A stretch of DNA of 64,000 nt from assembly GCF_000308295.2 (NCBI RefSeq), contig NZ_HG326654.1, positions 1 through 64,000 on the forward strand, in the 5' to 3' direction. A program made the translations under genes and the position numbers. This DNA is from Afipia birgiae 34632. GTDB taxonomy: Bacteria; Pseudomonadota; Alphaproteobacteria; Rhizobiales; Xanthobacteraceae. Shown here piece by piece: positions 29,544 to 38,500 of the stretch. The stretch's first letter is position 1. The number at the start of each line of letters is the position of its first letter. The notes beneath the pieces are model-generated. The model was not told where the DNA came from. It did no database searches and saw only the letters and a list, made by a program, of their open reading frames with translations.

Positions 29544-31688
29544 ATGACGCGCATAGCAAAAATATTGATCTCGCTTGTTCTCTTGGGTTCCGCAGCATGG
29601 TTTAGCCTCCGCGAGATCGACTATGCGTCGCTCGGCACGTCTGTTGCCAGCTTCAGCATCGAAACGCTGGCCTGGATTTGTGTAGCAATCGTCCTCAGTT
29701 CGCTGATCGCGGCCCAGCGGCTGCGCACCATCGCAGCCGACTACGGCTATCCGTTGGGGATGCGAGATGCGGTCGCAGCGCTGTCCCTCGGGCAGGTCGG
29801 TGGCGCGCTGTTGTTTCAACTCGTCGGTCAATTGATGGCGCGAGGGTCGTACCTCAAGCAGCACAATATTCCCGTCGCCGGCACAGTGCTGATTACCGTG
29901 CAGGAGCGCGCCGCAGCCGCAATCGTTTCGCTCGCGCTGGCCGCGGCCGGCGCGCTGTATCTGTTCAATCGCATCACGTTCGATGTTGTCGGCGGCGGGC
30001 GCGACCTGATGGTCCTGCTGCTGGGAATTAGCGTTGCCACGGGCGCGGGTGCGGTCGTGTGGCGAGACAAGCTGCAGGCCGTCATGGCTCATGTCACGCC
30101 CAGCGCTGTTCTAAGATTTCTGCGCGCCGTTTTTTTTTCGCTCGGCGTGCAGCTGGCGATGATGGCTGCTTACGTCTACGCCGGCTCGATCATCGAGCCC
30201 GGCATCAGACTGCCGCAACTGGCCGGTGCCGCCGCGCTGGTGATGTTCGCGGCCAGCATACCGATCAGCTTCGCAGGCTGGGGCATGCGCGAAATGAGCG
30301 CCGTTGCGGCCATGAGCACGATAGGCATGCCGGCGGATCGTGCGTTGACGATTGCCTTATTGATCGGCCTGCTGTCGCTTGCCATAGCCGCCGTGCTCGC
30401 GCTCCTGTCTGCAAGGCGAACGGTAACAGCGCCGAAGGAAGAACCCGCTGCGCAGCTTTCGCGGCGCGATCTCGACAGCAGTTTGATGGCAGTGCTGCCC
30501 GTGCTTGTTGCGATGCTGGTTTTCTTTCAGGTGCATCTGCCGACAAAGGCGGGCGGGCTGAGCGTCAATCTTGCGGATCCGCTGGCGCTGCTCGCCGGCG
30601 CTATGTTTGTCCTGCACTTGCTTCGTCGGGGCCGGCCCGTGTGGAGAGTGCACAATCTCGGCTGGATGATCGCGGGCTGCACTGGAGCAATGACTATCGC
30701 TCTCCTGATCGGCGCGACGTCGTTTGGCTGGACCCAATGGGCCCTTACAAACAAATATCTCGGCTGGTTTGTACTGCTGGCATACGGCGCGACCGGCGCG
30801 CTCGCAACGCGCGCCGGGATCGAGCGGGTGCTGCAGACATTCGTTGCCGCAGGCTGCGCCATCATTGTGCTATGCGCCGTTCTCAATCTTGTCGGCTACG
30901 TCTGGCCCCTGGAGGACGGCAAATATCCGGGCTTTGCTCAAAACTCGAATGCGTTCGCTTTTCAGTGCCTGATGGTGCTGGCGGCCGCGCTCGCCCTGCC
31001 CTCACGGCAGGTGATCTCCATTCTGATCGCGCTGATTGGTGTATGGCTGACTGGATCCCGCGCGGGCCTGGGGGCCGCGCTGGTTGTACTCGTGGTCGCC
31101 GTCATTTTTGCAGGCCGCGGAACCGCGATCTATCGTTCCGCAACTCGTCTTGTCGTCGCGGCTCAACTGATCGTCGCCGCGGCGTTGACCATCTTCGCGG
31201 CATGCAGACTTGGAGACGCAACGACAAGTCCGTGGTGCGGCTATCTCGGCTACGCAAAATTAGCGATGTTGTCCTCCAATTCCGAGCATCTGCTGTCGTC
31301 GATCGCCGGCCTGCGGATGTTTTGGCAAGACCCGCTCTTTGGCGCAGGCCTCGGCGCGTTCATTCACGACAGCGCCGCAACCGGGCCGCGGCCGTTGGCG
31401 CTTCATTCAACCCTGATCTGGCTATTCGCCGAGTTCGGCGCGATCGGCGCAGCCTTCTTTGTGTGGCCCATTGCCGCTATCGGTATCAGTGAAATCCGCC
31501 GGTTTCGGGATAACGACACCGCCGGCCGCCTGCTGCTATTGGCGATCGCCGCGTTCGCGACAATGTCGCTGGTGCATGAACTGATGTATCAGCGCACGTT
31601 CTGGATTTTGCTCGGCGCGGGTGTGGCGACGGTCGCCACAGTGGAGAGATCAAATTCGCAACAGGCGCGCGGCCACATCACCGCGTGA
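29544..31688 (+). CDS. Fusion of LPG-synthase-type membrane domain and O-antigen ligase-like domain
   Basis: A 714-residue polytopic membrane protein. Residues 1-290 match the lysylphosphatidylglycerol synthase transmembrane/UPF0104 type (KILISLVLLGSAAWFSLREID; LSLGQVGGALLFQLVGQLMARG; SIPISFAGWGMREMSAVAAMS). Residues about 310-700 look like an O-antigen ligase/polymerase, with FAQNSNAFAFQCLMV, the typical LTGSRAGLGAALVVL at about 498-512 and a loop DPLFGAGLGAFIHD. The first type often transports or flips lipid-linked substrates, so a flippase-plus-polymerase in one chain is conceivable. That role is inference. Confidence 0.75.
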   Translation: MTRIAKILISLVLLGSAAWFSLREIDYASLGTSVASFSIETLAWICVAIVLSSLIAAQRLRTIAADYGYPLGMRDAVAALSLGQVGGALLFQLVGQLMARGSYLKQHNIPVAGTVLITVQERAAAAIVSLALAAAGALYLFNRITFDVVGGGRDLMVLLLGISVATGAGAVVWRDKLQAVMAHVTPSAVLRFLRAVFFSLGVQLAMMAAYVYAGSIIEPGIRLPQLAGAAALVMFAASIPISFAGWGMREMSAVAAMSTIGMPADRALTIALLIGLLSLAIAAVLALLSARRTVTAPKEEPAAQLSRRDLDSSLMAVLPVLVAMLVFFQVHLPTKAGGLSVNLADPLALLAGAMFVLHLLRRGRPVWRVHNLGWMIAGCTGAMTIALLIGATSFGWTQWALTNKYLGWFVLLAYGATGALATRAGIERVLQTFVAAGCAIIVLCAVLNLVGYVWPLEDGKYPGFAQNSNAFAFQCLMVLAAALALPSRQVISILIALIGVWLTGSRAGLGAALVVLVVAVIFAGRGTAIYRSATRLVVAAQLIVAAALTIFAACRLGDATTSPWCGYLGYAKLAMLSSNSEHLLSSIAGLRMFWQDPLFGAGLGAFIHDSAATGPRPLALHSTLIWLFAEFGAIGAAFFVWPIAAIGISEIRRFRDNDTAGRLLLLAIAAFATMSLVHELMYQRTFWILLGAGVATVATVERSNSQQARGHITA

Positions 31689-31711
31689 TCGTTGCCCGCT
31701 CGAGGCGGCCC

Positions 31712-31981
31712 TCAATCCGCTGTACGCTTTCCTTGACTGCGGCCCCCTCCCGCGCCGCGATCGAACGAATTGTCCTGCCGCGCCGGGTAGTTGCGATAAA
31801 CGTGGCTCATGTGGCGCATCACCACGCGCATCAGCGGGCGATCCGCGACAAGGTCATCATACATCTGCGCTGCATGTCGCCAGCGATCGAACCGGCCGAC
31901 AATAATGCCGTGATTCCGATCATCACTCAGGATCTCGACGAAGTAGTTTTTCGGACCCGGAATGTGCAGTTCATCGCTCAT
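31712..31981 (-). CDS. Small conserved-looking hypothetical protein, 89 aa
   Basis: The frame begins MSDELHIPGPKNYFVEI at ATG 31981, immediately after GGAGGA, which is unusually close; the TTG at 32008 is an alternative start. The sequence (DRWRHAAQMYDDLVADRPLMRVVMRHMSHVYRNY) is helical and charged. It is convergent with the membrane fusion gene and lies just outside the island. Function unknown. Confidence 0.55.
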   Translation of the reverse strand: MSDELHIPGPKNYFVEILSDDRNHGIIVGRFDRWRHAAQMYDDLVADRPLMRVVMRHMSHVYRNYPARQDNSFDRGAGGGRSQGKRTAD

Positions 31982-32016
31982 TCCTCCATGAGAACAGACG
32001 TGGAACAAACGTCAAG

Positions 32017-32036
32017 CCGTCGCACGCATGCGACGG
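32017..32036. repeat. Perfect 8-bp inverted repeat with 4-nt loop
   Basis: CCGTCGCA and TGCGACGG flank a CGCA loop just upstream of the gene at 31981(-). A further half-copy (CCGTCGCAC) is at 32052. It could be an operator or a weak terminator; no T-run follows. Confidence 0.45.
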
Positions 32037-32072
32037 TTCAGGGCCGCCAAACCGTCGCACGGAGCCCAATAA

Positions 32073-32108
32073 AAAACGCCCGCAGAAGATCATTTCTGCG
32101 AGCGTTTT
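32073..32108 (-). terminator. Terminator hairpin downstream of displaced tRNA-Tyr 3' fragment
   Basis: Arms at 32073-32087 and 32094-32108 are 15 nt with one mismatch and give U-rich ends when read on the minus strand. It corresponds in position to the terminator following the intact tRNA-Tyr at 56075-56110, but its outer stem is different. I take it as the original chromosomal terminator, separated from its tRNA by the insertion. Confidence 0.65.
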
Positions 32109-32172
32109 CAATATGGTGGGGGAAGAAGGACTCGAACCTTCGAAGCCATACGGCGGCTGATTTACAGTCAGC
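32098..32172. repeat. Attachment-site repeat (displaced tRNA-Tyr 3' end), left boundary of the island
   Basis: These 75 bases are identical to 56100-56174. They comprise the tRNA-Tyr sequence from the anticodon stem-loop to CCA, plus half of the terminator stem. Beyond 32172 identity stops and the tRNA 5' half is missing, so this is a fragment, not a working tRNA. With the recombinase gene 186 bp away, it is a typical att site of tRNA-integrating elements. Confidence 0.92.
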
Positions 32173-32197
32173 AAGAATGGTATAACCGTCCGTCACG

Positions 32198-32228
32198 ATC
32201 CGTCGCCCCTCGACGGAGGGCGACGGAT
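32198..32228. repeat. Perfect 11-bp inverted repeat near the att site
   Basis: Arms 32198-32208 and 32218-32228 (ATCCGTCGCCC and its complement) flank a 9-nt loop. Its place between att and the recombinase gene suggests an accessory-protein or recombinase site, or a terminator for outward transcription. Not proven. Confidence 0.6.
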
Positions 32229-32306
32229 TAAATTCCAATAATTTCAATTTCTTATAGATGGTTGCTATGATCTGCTACGTATCAGATCGTAGCAGTACCT
32301 AACAGC

Positions 32307-32333
32307 CATTTACCCGTCCCCCAGCCCGTCCCC
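32307..32333. repeat. 27-bp direct repeat, left copy (candidate recombinase arm site)
   Basis: Identical to 56016-56042 at the other end of the island, in the same orientation. It contains CCCGTCCCC and CCCGTCCC as an internal near-tandem motif. It lies 135 bp inside the left att repeat, directly before the recombinase gene. Paired subterminal repeats are typical of arm-type binding sites of tyrosine recombinases; the role is inference. Confidence 0.7.
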
Positions 32334-32357
32334 CAGAGAAATGCCGGAGACAATCAG

Positions 32358-33638
32358 GTGCCCGAAAAATTGACGGCCATCACCGTGACTAACGCTCAGA
32401 GGAAGTCGGGGCGTTACGAGATCGCGGACAGCGAGCAGCCGGGGTTGCGCCTGATAATCCAGCCATCCGGCGTGAAAAGCTGGGCCTTCCGGTATGAACG
32501 ATCTGACGGTACGACCAAGCGCGTGAGTCTTGGGCGCGCAGCCGGTCCCGGTGCCCTCACCTTGGTACAGGCGCGTAATGCGGCGAATGATGCCAACCGC
32601 CAGCGCACCACGGGTGGGGACCCTGCGGATGCCAAGCGGGCAGAGCGCGCCGCACAGGCCGCGCGGATCAAAACCGCCGAACTGGAAGCGCGCCGAAAGG
32701 ATGACACTGTCGAAAAGGTGTTGGCCCGCTACTACACTGACCACGTGGACGGCCTGAAATCTGGCGATGAGGTCAAGCGCGTCCTCAACCGAGAAATGAA
32801 GAGCTGGGCGAAGCGCCGAGTCGATGACATTCAGCGCCGGGACGCAATTAAGCTGCTCGACACTCTGAAGGCACGCGCGCCGGTCCAGTCGAATAGGCTT
32901 CGCGCATATGGCAGGCACTTCTTTGGTTGGTGCATCTCCAAGGAACTGGCCTCGATCAATCCGTTTGACGGCACCAAAGCCGCAAAAGAGATATCCCGAG
33001 ATCGCGTCCTTACCGATGACGAATTGCGCCTTCTGCTTCGGGCAATCGACCGGCTGGACTGGCCGCGCAAACATTTTGTCCACATGCTCCTGCTTTCGGC
33101 TCAAAGGCTGACAGAAGTTAAGGAAATGGATTGGCGTGAACTTGATCTTACCAGCGCCACCCCCATGTGGACGCTGCCCCGGTCTCGCTCAAAAAACGGA
33201 CGGGCGCACACAGTCCCGCTTGCACCGGTGGCTGTCAGCCTACTGGCGGGGATGGACCGCCTTACAGATTCGACGCGCGTGTTTGCGCCGTTTTCGGAAT
33301 CCCATGCGAAGCTGGGTGTCGATGCTGCGATGCTCGATATCGCACGCGAGGACGCCGCCGCGCGGAGCGCGTACGACCCGGACTCCGTGATGCTCGTGCC
33401 ATGGGGTTTCCATGATCTGCGCCGGACTGCCGCGACGACGATGGCCCGTCTTGGCGTCGATGTGGTGATCGTTGAGCGCATCCTCGGGCACACCATGCGC
33501 GGCGTAATGGCCGTTTATCAGCGCCACACCTTCGATGAGGAAAAAAGGCGCGGCCTGACGGTATGGGCGGGATTTCTTGACGGTCTGACTTCTGAGCGTG
33601 AGTCGAATGTCGTTTCGATCAATGCGGGGACAGCATGA
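32358..33638 (+). CDS. int: Tyrosine recombinase (island integrase, DUF4102 type)
   Basis: A 426-residue integrase. The N-terminal DUF4102 region (EIADSEQPGLRLIIQPSGVKSWAF) and a SAM-like core-binding region precede the catalytic domain. Catalytic residues are visible: Arg in LLLSAQRLTEV (about 250), HDLRRTAATTM (about 352-362) and GHTMRGVMAVYQRHTF with the Tyr nucleophile (about 378-390). It should catalyse integration and excision at the tRNA-Tyr repeats. The start has CAGGTG upstream. Its stop overlaps the next gene by ATGA. Confidence 0.95.
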   Translation: MPEKLTAITVTNAQRKSGRYEIADSEQPGLRLIIQPSGVKSWAFRYERSDGTTKRVSLGRAAGPGALTLVQARNAANDANRQRTTGGDPADAKRAERAAQAARIKTAELEARRKDDTVEKVLARYYTDHVDGLKSGDEVKRVLNREMKSWAKRRVDDIQRRDAIKLLDTLKARAPVQSNRLRAYGRHFFGWCISKELASINPFDGTKAAKEISRDRVLTDDELRLLLRAIDRLDWPRKHFVHMLLLSAQRLTEVKEMDWRELDLTSATPMWTLPRSRSKNGRAHTVPLAPVAVSLLAGMDRLTDSTRVFAPFSESHAKLGVDAAMLDIAREDAAARSAYDPDSVMLVPWGFHDLRRTAATTMARLGVDVVIVERILGHTMRGVMAVYQRHTFDEEKRRGLTVWAGFLDGLTSERESNVVSINAGTA

Positions 33639-34180
33639 TGATGTGGGCCGAGCGGGCAGACCAGAAACCGGAAGGCAATATTCGGCGCTCGGTGATGCGC
33701 GGCGACTTGAACGCGCTCTCTTCGTTCTTCGAGGAGACCGGAAACAGCGCGGCGGCTTGGTTATGCTGGCACCTCGCCCAGAAATGGCAGATGCCCGCCC
33801 CTGCGGCGGTCGCTGATGAGATTAATCGGTTCGCGGGGCAGATCGCCGCTTTGGCAATCGAGGCATTGGACGGCAACGCTCGCACGGTGATTGATGGCGA
33901 TGCCGTCGCCGCCCTTTGGGCTGTATCTCCGGGGCGAGCAAAGGACGGAACGCGGCGCGGCTCTACCGGACTCGCGGAGCAACTGCGAATCTGGGACCGG
34001 GACATCGCAGTCGCGATCCGCGTTCACGAATTACGGAGCGCTGGCGCGACCAAGGAAGCGGCCCTCGAAACCGTAAATGAAGAAATGGGCGTCGGCGTTC
34101 ACAACGCCGACCGCATAGCAAAAAAGTATCGGAACGAATTTCTCGCGGCGGAAGCGGAGGCGAAGGAAGAGGACAGGTAG
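33635..34180 (+). CDS. Hypothetical island protein coupled to the integrase
   Basis: A 181-residue protein whose ATG overlaps the integrase TGA. The C-terminal third (HELRSAGATKEAALETVNEEMGVGVHNADRIAKKYR) looks like a helix-turn-helix for DNA binding. The N-terminal part is helical with a Trp-rich block (AAWLCWHLAQKWQMP). Coupling with int suggests a part in control of recombination or replication. Family not recognised. Confidence 0.65.
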   Translation: MMMWAERADQKPEGNIRRSVMRGDLNALSSFFEETGNSAAAWLCWHLAQKWQMPAPAAVADEINRFAGQIAALAIEALDGNARTVIDGDAVAALWAVSPGRAKDGTRRGSTGLAEQLRIWDRDIAVAIRVHELRSAGATKEAALETVNEEMGVGVHNADRIAKKYRNEFLAAEAEAKEEDR

Positions 34181-34196
34181 CGAGAACGTCGATTCA

Positions 34197-34265
34197 ATGA
34201 CCGCGACAACAATAATCACCTTCGATAACTTTGAGCATCACTTCAAAGCACAAGAGATAGCTTGA
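34197..34265 (+). other. Possible 22-codon leader ORF
   Basis: A short frame beginning MTATTIITFDNFEHHF ends at TGA 34263-34265, one base before the AlpA-like gene ATG at 34267. It may be a leader peptide or chance. Confidence 0.25.
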
Positions 34266-34266
34266 T

Positions 34267-34470
34267 ATGTCCAAACGCCTCATGAACTCAAAAAACGTCC
34301 GCGAGCGCCTCGGTGGTTTGTCTCCCATGACGATCTGGCGCTATCAGAATGACGAAAAGCTGGGCTTTCCCAAACCGATTACGATTCGGAATCGTAACTT
34401 CTGGGACGCCGACGAAATCGAAGCGTTCATTTCACGGCGCGCGCCTGCGAACGACAATCAGGCAGTGTGA
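34267..34470 (+). CDS. AlpA-family DNA-binding regulator/excisionase-like protein
   Basis: A 67-residue protein with a MerR-like helix-turn-helix: KRLMNSKNVRERLGGLSPMTIWRYQ, then FPKPITIRNRNFWDADEIEAFISRR. AlpA proteins activate recombinase genes or act in excision in satellite elements. It is near the integrase as expected. AAGAGA lies upstream of the ATG. Confidence 0.85.
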   Translation: MSKRLMNSKNVRERLGGLSPMTIWRYQNDEKLGFPKPITIRNRNFWDADEIEAFISRRAPANDNQAV

Positions 34471-34586
34471 CGCGGCCTGACTAACCCGGCCCCGCCCCGG
34501 CGCGGCCAACACCCAACAATAGAATCCATCACCAACGCGCCGAACGGTTCGGCACGAACAATGGCCTGCGGCCAAAAGGACTGACA

Positions 34587-34805
34587 ATGGACATCAAGAA
34601 AATCCAGCGCGATATCTTCTCCAACACCGCCAAGCAAGCGCGCAACCTCGCCGCTGCAATCGCCGACAATGATGAAAATACCCTTGGCCCCACCGACACC
34701 GGTTTGTGTGTAGACGCCCTGAACGCATACGCGGCTCAAGTCGAAGCCGGTTTTGCCTTGGTGGCACCGCCTGTCGCAGATCAGATCGACGCCGGACAGG
34801 CCTGA
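34587..34805 (+). CDS. Small hypothetical island protein, 72 aa
   Basis: ATG 34587 is preceded by AAGGA at good spacing. The protein is helical and alanine-rich (DIKKIQRDIFSNTAKQARNLAAAIADNDEN; CVDALNAYAAQVEAGFALV). No family recognised. Confidence 0.6.
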   Translation: MDIKKIQRDIFSNTAKQARNLAAAIADNDENTLGPTDTGLCVDALNAYAAQVEAGFALVAPPVADQIDAGQA

Positions 34806-35013
34806 CTCTTCCGGCTCGCCTTCGGGCGGGCCACCCTACCCCGTCGCCTAGCGCCACATTCCTCACAAAAACCTAAACGGAAGACGTGCGGCAACGCGCG
34901 AACGGCGAGTTGTGCCCGTTTTATAAGGGGTTCTTGAGGGCTACCGGAACGACCCCACCCCAAGTGATAAAATCTGCTCAAATTCTGACACCCGAAGCAA
35001 ACGAGGCAATCTA

Positions 35014-35208
35014 ATGGGCAATGATGATTTTATGTTTTCCGAATCCGAGTTCGCCGCGTTCGTCGGCAAGTCCCATGCATGGGCTCGCCGTGAACGGCGG
35101 TTTGGTCGTTCACCGGCATTCGTCCTTATTGGACGCACGCCGAAATATAGTCGTGAAGATGTATTTGCCTGGATGCAGGCCAATCGTGTCACGCCCGGCG
35201 GCAAATGA
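35014..35208 (+). CDS. Small helix-turn-helix protein, AlpA/excisionase-like
   Basis: A 64-residue protein with FSESEFAAFVGKSHAWARRERRFG (helix-turn-helix), then PAFVLIGRTPKYSREDVFAWMQANR, the wing pattern of HTH_17/AlpA proteins. GAGG lies about 8 nt upstream of the ATG. It is followed 14 bp later by a strong hairpin (35222-35252). Likely a DNA-binding accessory protein of the island. Confidence 0.75.
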   Translation: MGNDDFMFSESEFAAFVGKSHAWARRERRFGRSPAFVLIGRTPKYSREDVFAWMQANRVTPGGK

Positions 35209-35221
35209 GTCGCATAACGAC

Positions 35222-35252
35222 AAAGCCGTCACATTACGAGCGTGACGGCTTT
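35222..35252 (+). terminator. Hairpin terminator/attenuator after the HTH gene
   Basis: Perfect 11-bp arms, AAAGCCGTCAC at 35222-35232 and its complement at 35242-35252, flank a 9-nt loop and end in TTT. The position just after the stop at 35208 fits a terminator. It also carries the CGTCAC core seen in other island hairpins. Confidence 0.6.
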
Positions 35253-35278
35253 GGAAGCACAGGAAGGAGCATCAGGCG

Positions 35279-35530
35279 ATGCAAAACAAATCTAACGCTA
35301 GGTCTACGCGCGCGCAAGGCAGTCGCATCACCCACATCGATCGCGGATCACCGTTTGAAAGCCGAGTCCGATTTTACCATGGCGACTGCGGCGGCTTCTA
35401 CGAATTGAGCGTGCGCGACGTAAATTTTTATCTCGACCTCATGTTTCGCGGAGGCAGGCCGCGTAGTCGCCTGATGCGACTCTACAGACACGCGCGTCGC
35501 GCGGATTGCTTGGTCACGCGATATGCGTGA
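35279..35530 (+). CDS. Small basic hypothetical protein, 83 aa
   Basis: An 83-residue protein rich in Arg, with FYHGDCGGFYELSVRDVNFYLDLMFRGGRPRS. Its last 8 nt overlap the start of the primase-polymerase gene, which suggests co-translation. No family recognised. Confidence 0.6.
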   Translation: MQNKSNARSTRAQGSRITHIDRGSPFESRVRFYHGDCGGFYELSVRDVNFYLDLMFRGGRPRSRLMRLYRHARRADCLVTRYA

Positions 35531-38500
35531 GCGTTCTCCCTTCGCTCGGGGCGCTTCGCGGTTGATCGAGCAGGGTTACAGCCCGATCCCGATCATGCCG
35601 GGTAAGAAAATCCCCGGTGCGTCCACTTTTTTGAAAGGCTGGAATGACTTCTGCAATGTAGTCGCACCACCGGATAAGATCGCTGAGTGGTCCCAGCATC
35701 ACAGCGCAGGCATCGGTGTCGCCTGCGGCTACAATAACCTGATCGGGGTCGATATTGACGACGACGACCTGATCGGGCCGGTTCGTGCTGTGTTGCCGCC
35801 TGTCATCGTCGCCAAGCGAGGAAAGCGCGGCGAGACTCTTTTCTTTCGTGGTTCGGAGAGATTCAAAAAGAAGAACTATAAGACCACCGCGAAGGAAGGG
35901 CTGATCGACTTTCTTGGGCACGGATCGCAGACGTTGATTCCGGGGACGATTCACCCTGACATCGCACGGCCCTATATCTGGCTAACCGAAAAGACGTTGC
36001 TCGACACGCCGCTCGCCGAGCTTCCGGTTTTCACGGGCGAGCATCTGGAGGCGCTGGAGAACGTCCTGCGTGATTATGGCTGGGATGACCCTTCCAAACG
36101 CGACCGCGCACCACGGGCATCCGCAGAGCCGGTGGTGCGGGGTGTGGCGACACGGCGCGACGGTGACCTTAACACTGCCGCGCTGTCGAACATTCACGCA
36201 TGGGCACCGAGGCTTGGCCTGTCGAAGGGCCAATGGTTCGGAGACTCCTATCGGGGCATTGCAACGTGGCGCACGTCCGGTCGTAAACGCGGCACCGCGC
36301 AACGGTCAACTAATCTGTCGATCCATCCGGCTGGTATCGTCGATTTTGGCGGTGATGAGAAATTCACTCCGATCATGCTCGTGGCGCGCGTGCGCGAGAT
36401 CGATGCCGACAGGGCTGCCGCATGGTTGCGCGAGTGCATCGGCCTACCCGAGACGCCAGAGCCACTTATTGTGCTTCGCGGCCCGCAGAGCAAACCTGAT
36501 GTCGATGAGGCGGCTGCTGTTATCAACGATGTGCTGGATCGTTTCTTCTCTGAAGTGGTGCCGCAAGCCCGCGCGGATCGTATCCATTTCGATCTGGCGC
36601 GCGACCGATGGCTCGACGGCGCAGGCAAGCATCCGCTTTGGGTGCCATCAATACCGGCACAGCTTATCGCATGCGAAACCTCTCTCGGGAAATCCTACCT
36701 GAGTCGCATCAAAATCGCGGAGCAAGTACGCAGGCATCGGCAGATTGTGATGGCCGTACCGAACCATAGACTTGCTAAAGAAGCGGCCGGTGATCTTCGC
36801 GAGATGGGAATCGACGCTCGGATTTATCTCGGATACGACCAACCCGACCCGGGCGATCCGGAGCAGTATATGTGCCGGAACCGGGCTGCGCTGGCGGCAG
36901 CGCAAACCTTAGAATTGCCGGTCCAGTCGTCCGTCTGCGAGCGTCACGAGAACGGCGTACCGAAACGCTGTCCGCTGTTCGAAGCCTGCGGCACGCAGAA
37001 GCAGCGCAAGGCCACGCCGGATATGTGGATCGTGACCTCACCGTTGCTCGCGACCAAACGTCCGGACTTCATTGCGCCGCCCGATGCCATCGTGATCGAT
37101 GAGAATTTTCACAACATCAGCGTCGGCAAAGCGCGCGCGATGACGATTGCGGACATTCCGAAACTCCAAATCGAAAGTTGCACGGCTGATGAGCGCGCGG
37201 AACTCGACGCTGCCCGCCATCGTCTTTTTTGGGCGTTAAGCGAAAATGGCCCCGGTGCCTTATCACGCGCCGTGCTTATCGAGAGCCGGATCGATGCCGA
37301 TCACGCGACCTGGATGGCCTCGCTAGAACGGCGTCGGCTTTCCAAGACGATGCTAACCCCCGGCATGTCCCCGCACGCCCTCCGGGCCAACGTACTTCAG
37401 TATTCAGCAGGGAACGCCGCTGCCCGCACGATGAGCGCGCTCTGGTCTGAGATCGCAACACTACTGCTTGCCGAACACGACCGCTCGGGTCGGATCAAGG
37501 TCACGCAGAGCAGCGCGGACACCGCTGATCGGAAGGCAACCCATACCGTCGAGGTCACACCCTTCAGCCCCGTTCACGATTCATGGAGCGCGCCTGCGCT
37601 TCTTTTGGACGCGACACCGCCCTCAACCGATATTCTCGGTGCGGCGCTAGACGGATGGAACGTCGCGACGGCTGCGGAGGTCTCGGCCCGGTGGTCGGCC
37701 CACGTCCATGTTCGGCAGACTATCAATGCACCTGTCTCACGGGGCGCGCTCGGCCTTGCCGAGAAGTCATCGGCGGTAGGTTCGGTGGGTCGCGATAATC
37801 GCAGATACATTCTCCGTCTAATCCGACGCCGCGCCGCTTCCTGCCTGCCTGATAAAATGGGGTTGGTTGCCTATAAGAGCCTTCTGGAAGCGCTCGCAGG
37901 CGAACTGCCGGATAACGTGATCCCGATGGTTCACGGCGCTGTGGCGGGACTGAATGTGGCGAAAGATGTGGCTGGCCTCCTCGTGATCGGTCGCCAATGG
38001 ATTCCGGTCGCTGCCGTCGAGCATCAGGCGTCGATCTTCTCGGGCCGGTGGGTTGCGCCAATCGGCCATTTTTACAAGAGCGAGAAAGCCATCATCCGGC
38101 TGGTCGCAGGAACGCCGGTGGAGACACTCGCCTCTCGGCACCCCGACCCTATCGCAGATAGCCTGCGGTGGCTTGGTTGCGAAGGCGGCTTGCTTCAGGC
38201 GGTTGGCCGGTTGCGGCCTCATCGTCGGACCAAGCCTTGCTGGTTGGAAATTGTTTCGGATGTCGCCATTCCCGGTGTCGCGGTTCACGAGGTTGCCGAG
38301 TGGGAGAAACCGACCGCCTCGGATGACATGCTGGCGGAGGGCGTAGTTCTGTTCAACCGGCGCGATGCATCGCTGGCCTTCGATATTAGCGAGCGGGCCG
38401 GTAATGAGGTCTCGGAGGGAAGGTTGGTATCAAATCCCTTTATATTATATTCTTTAAAGGGATTTGATACCAACCTCCCGGTCCGGACGTTCACCTACAA

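Noticed and set aside
30059-31492. 477-residue frame overlapping the membrane fusion gene
   Set aside because: It is very rich in Arg, Ala and Cys with no domain and lies fully inside a well-supported membrane-protein gene; typical of an alternate frame in GC-rich DNA.
32115-32172. Second tRNA-Tyr gene
   Set aside because: Only the anticodon-to-CCA part is present; the 5' half does not follow, so it is an att fragment.
36070-36702. 210-residue frame inside the primase-polymerase gene
   Set aside because: Arg/Cys/Ser-rich alternate frame without motifs; overlaps a strong coding frame.
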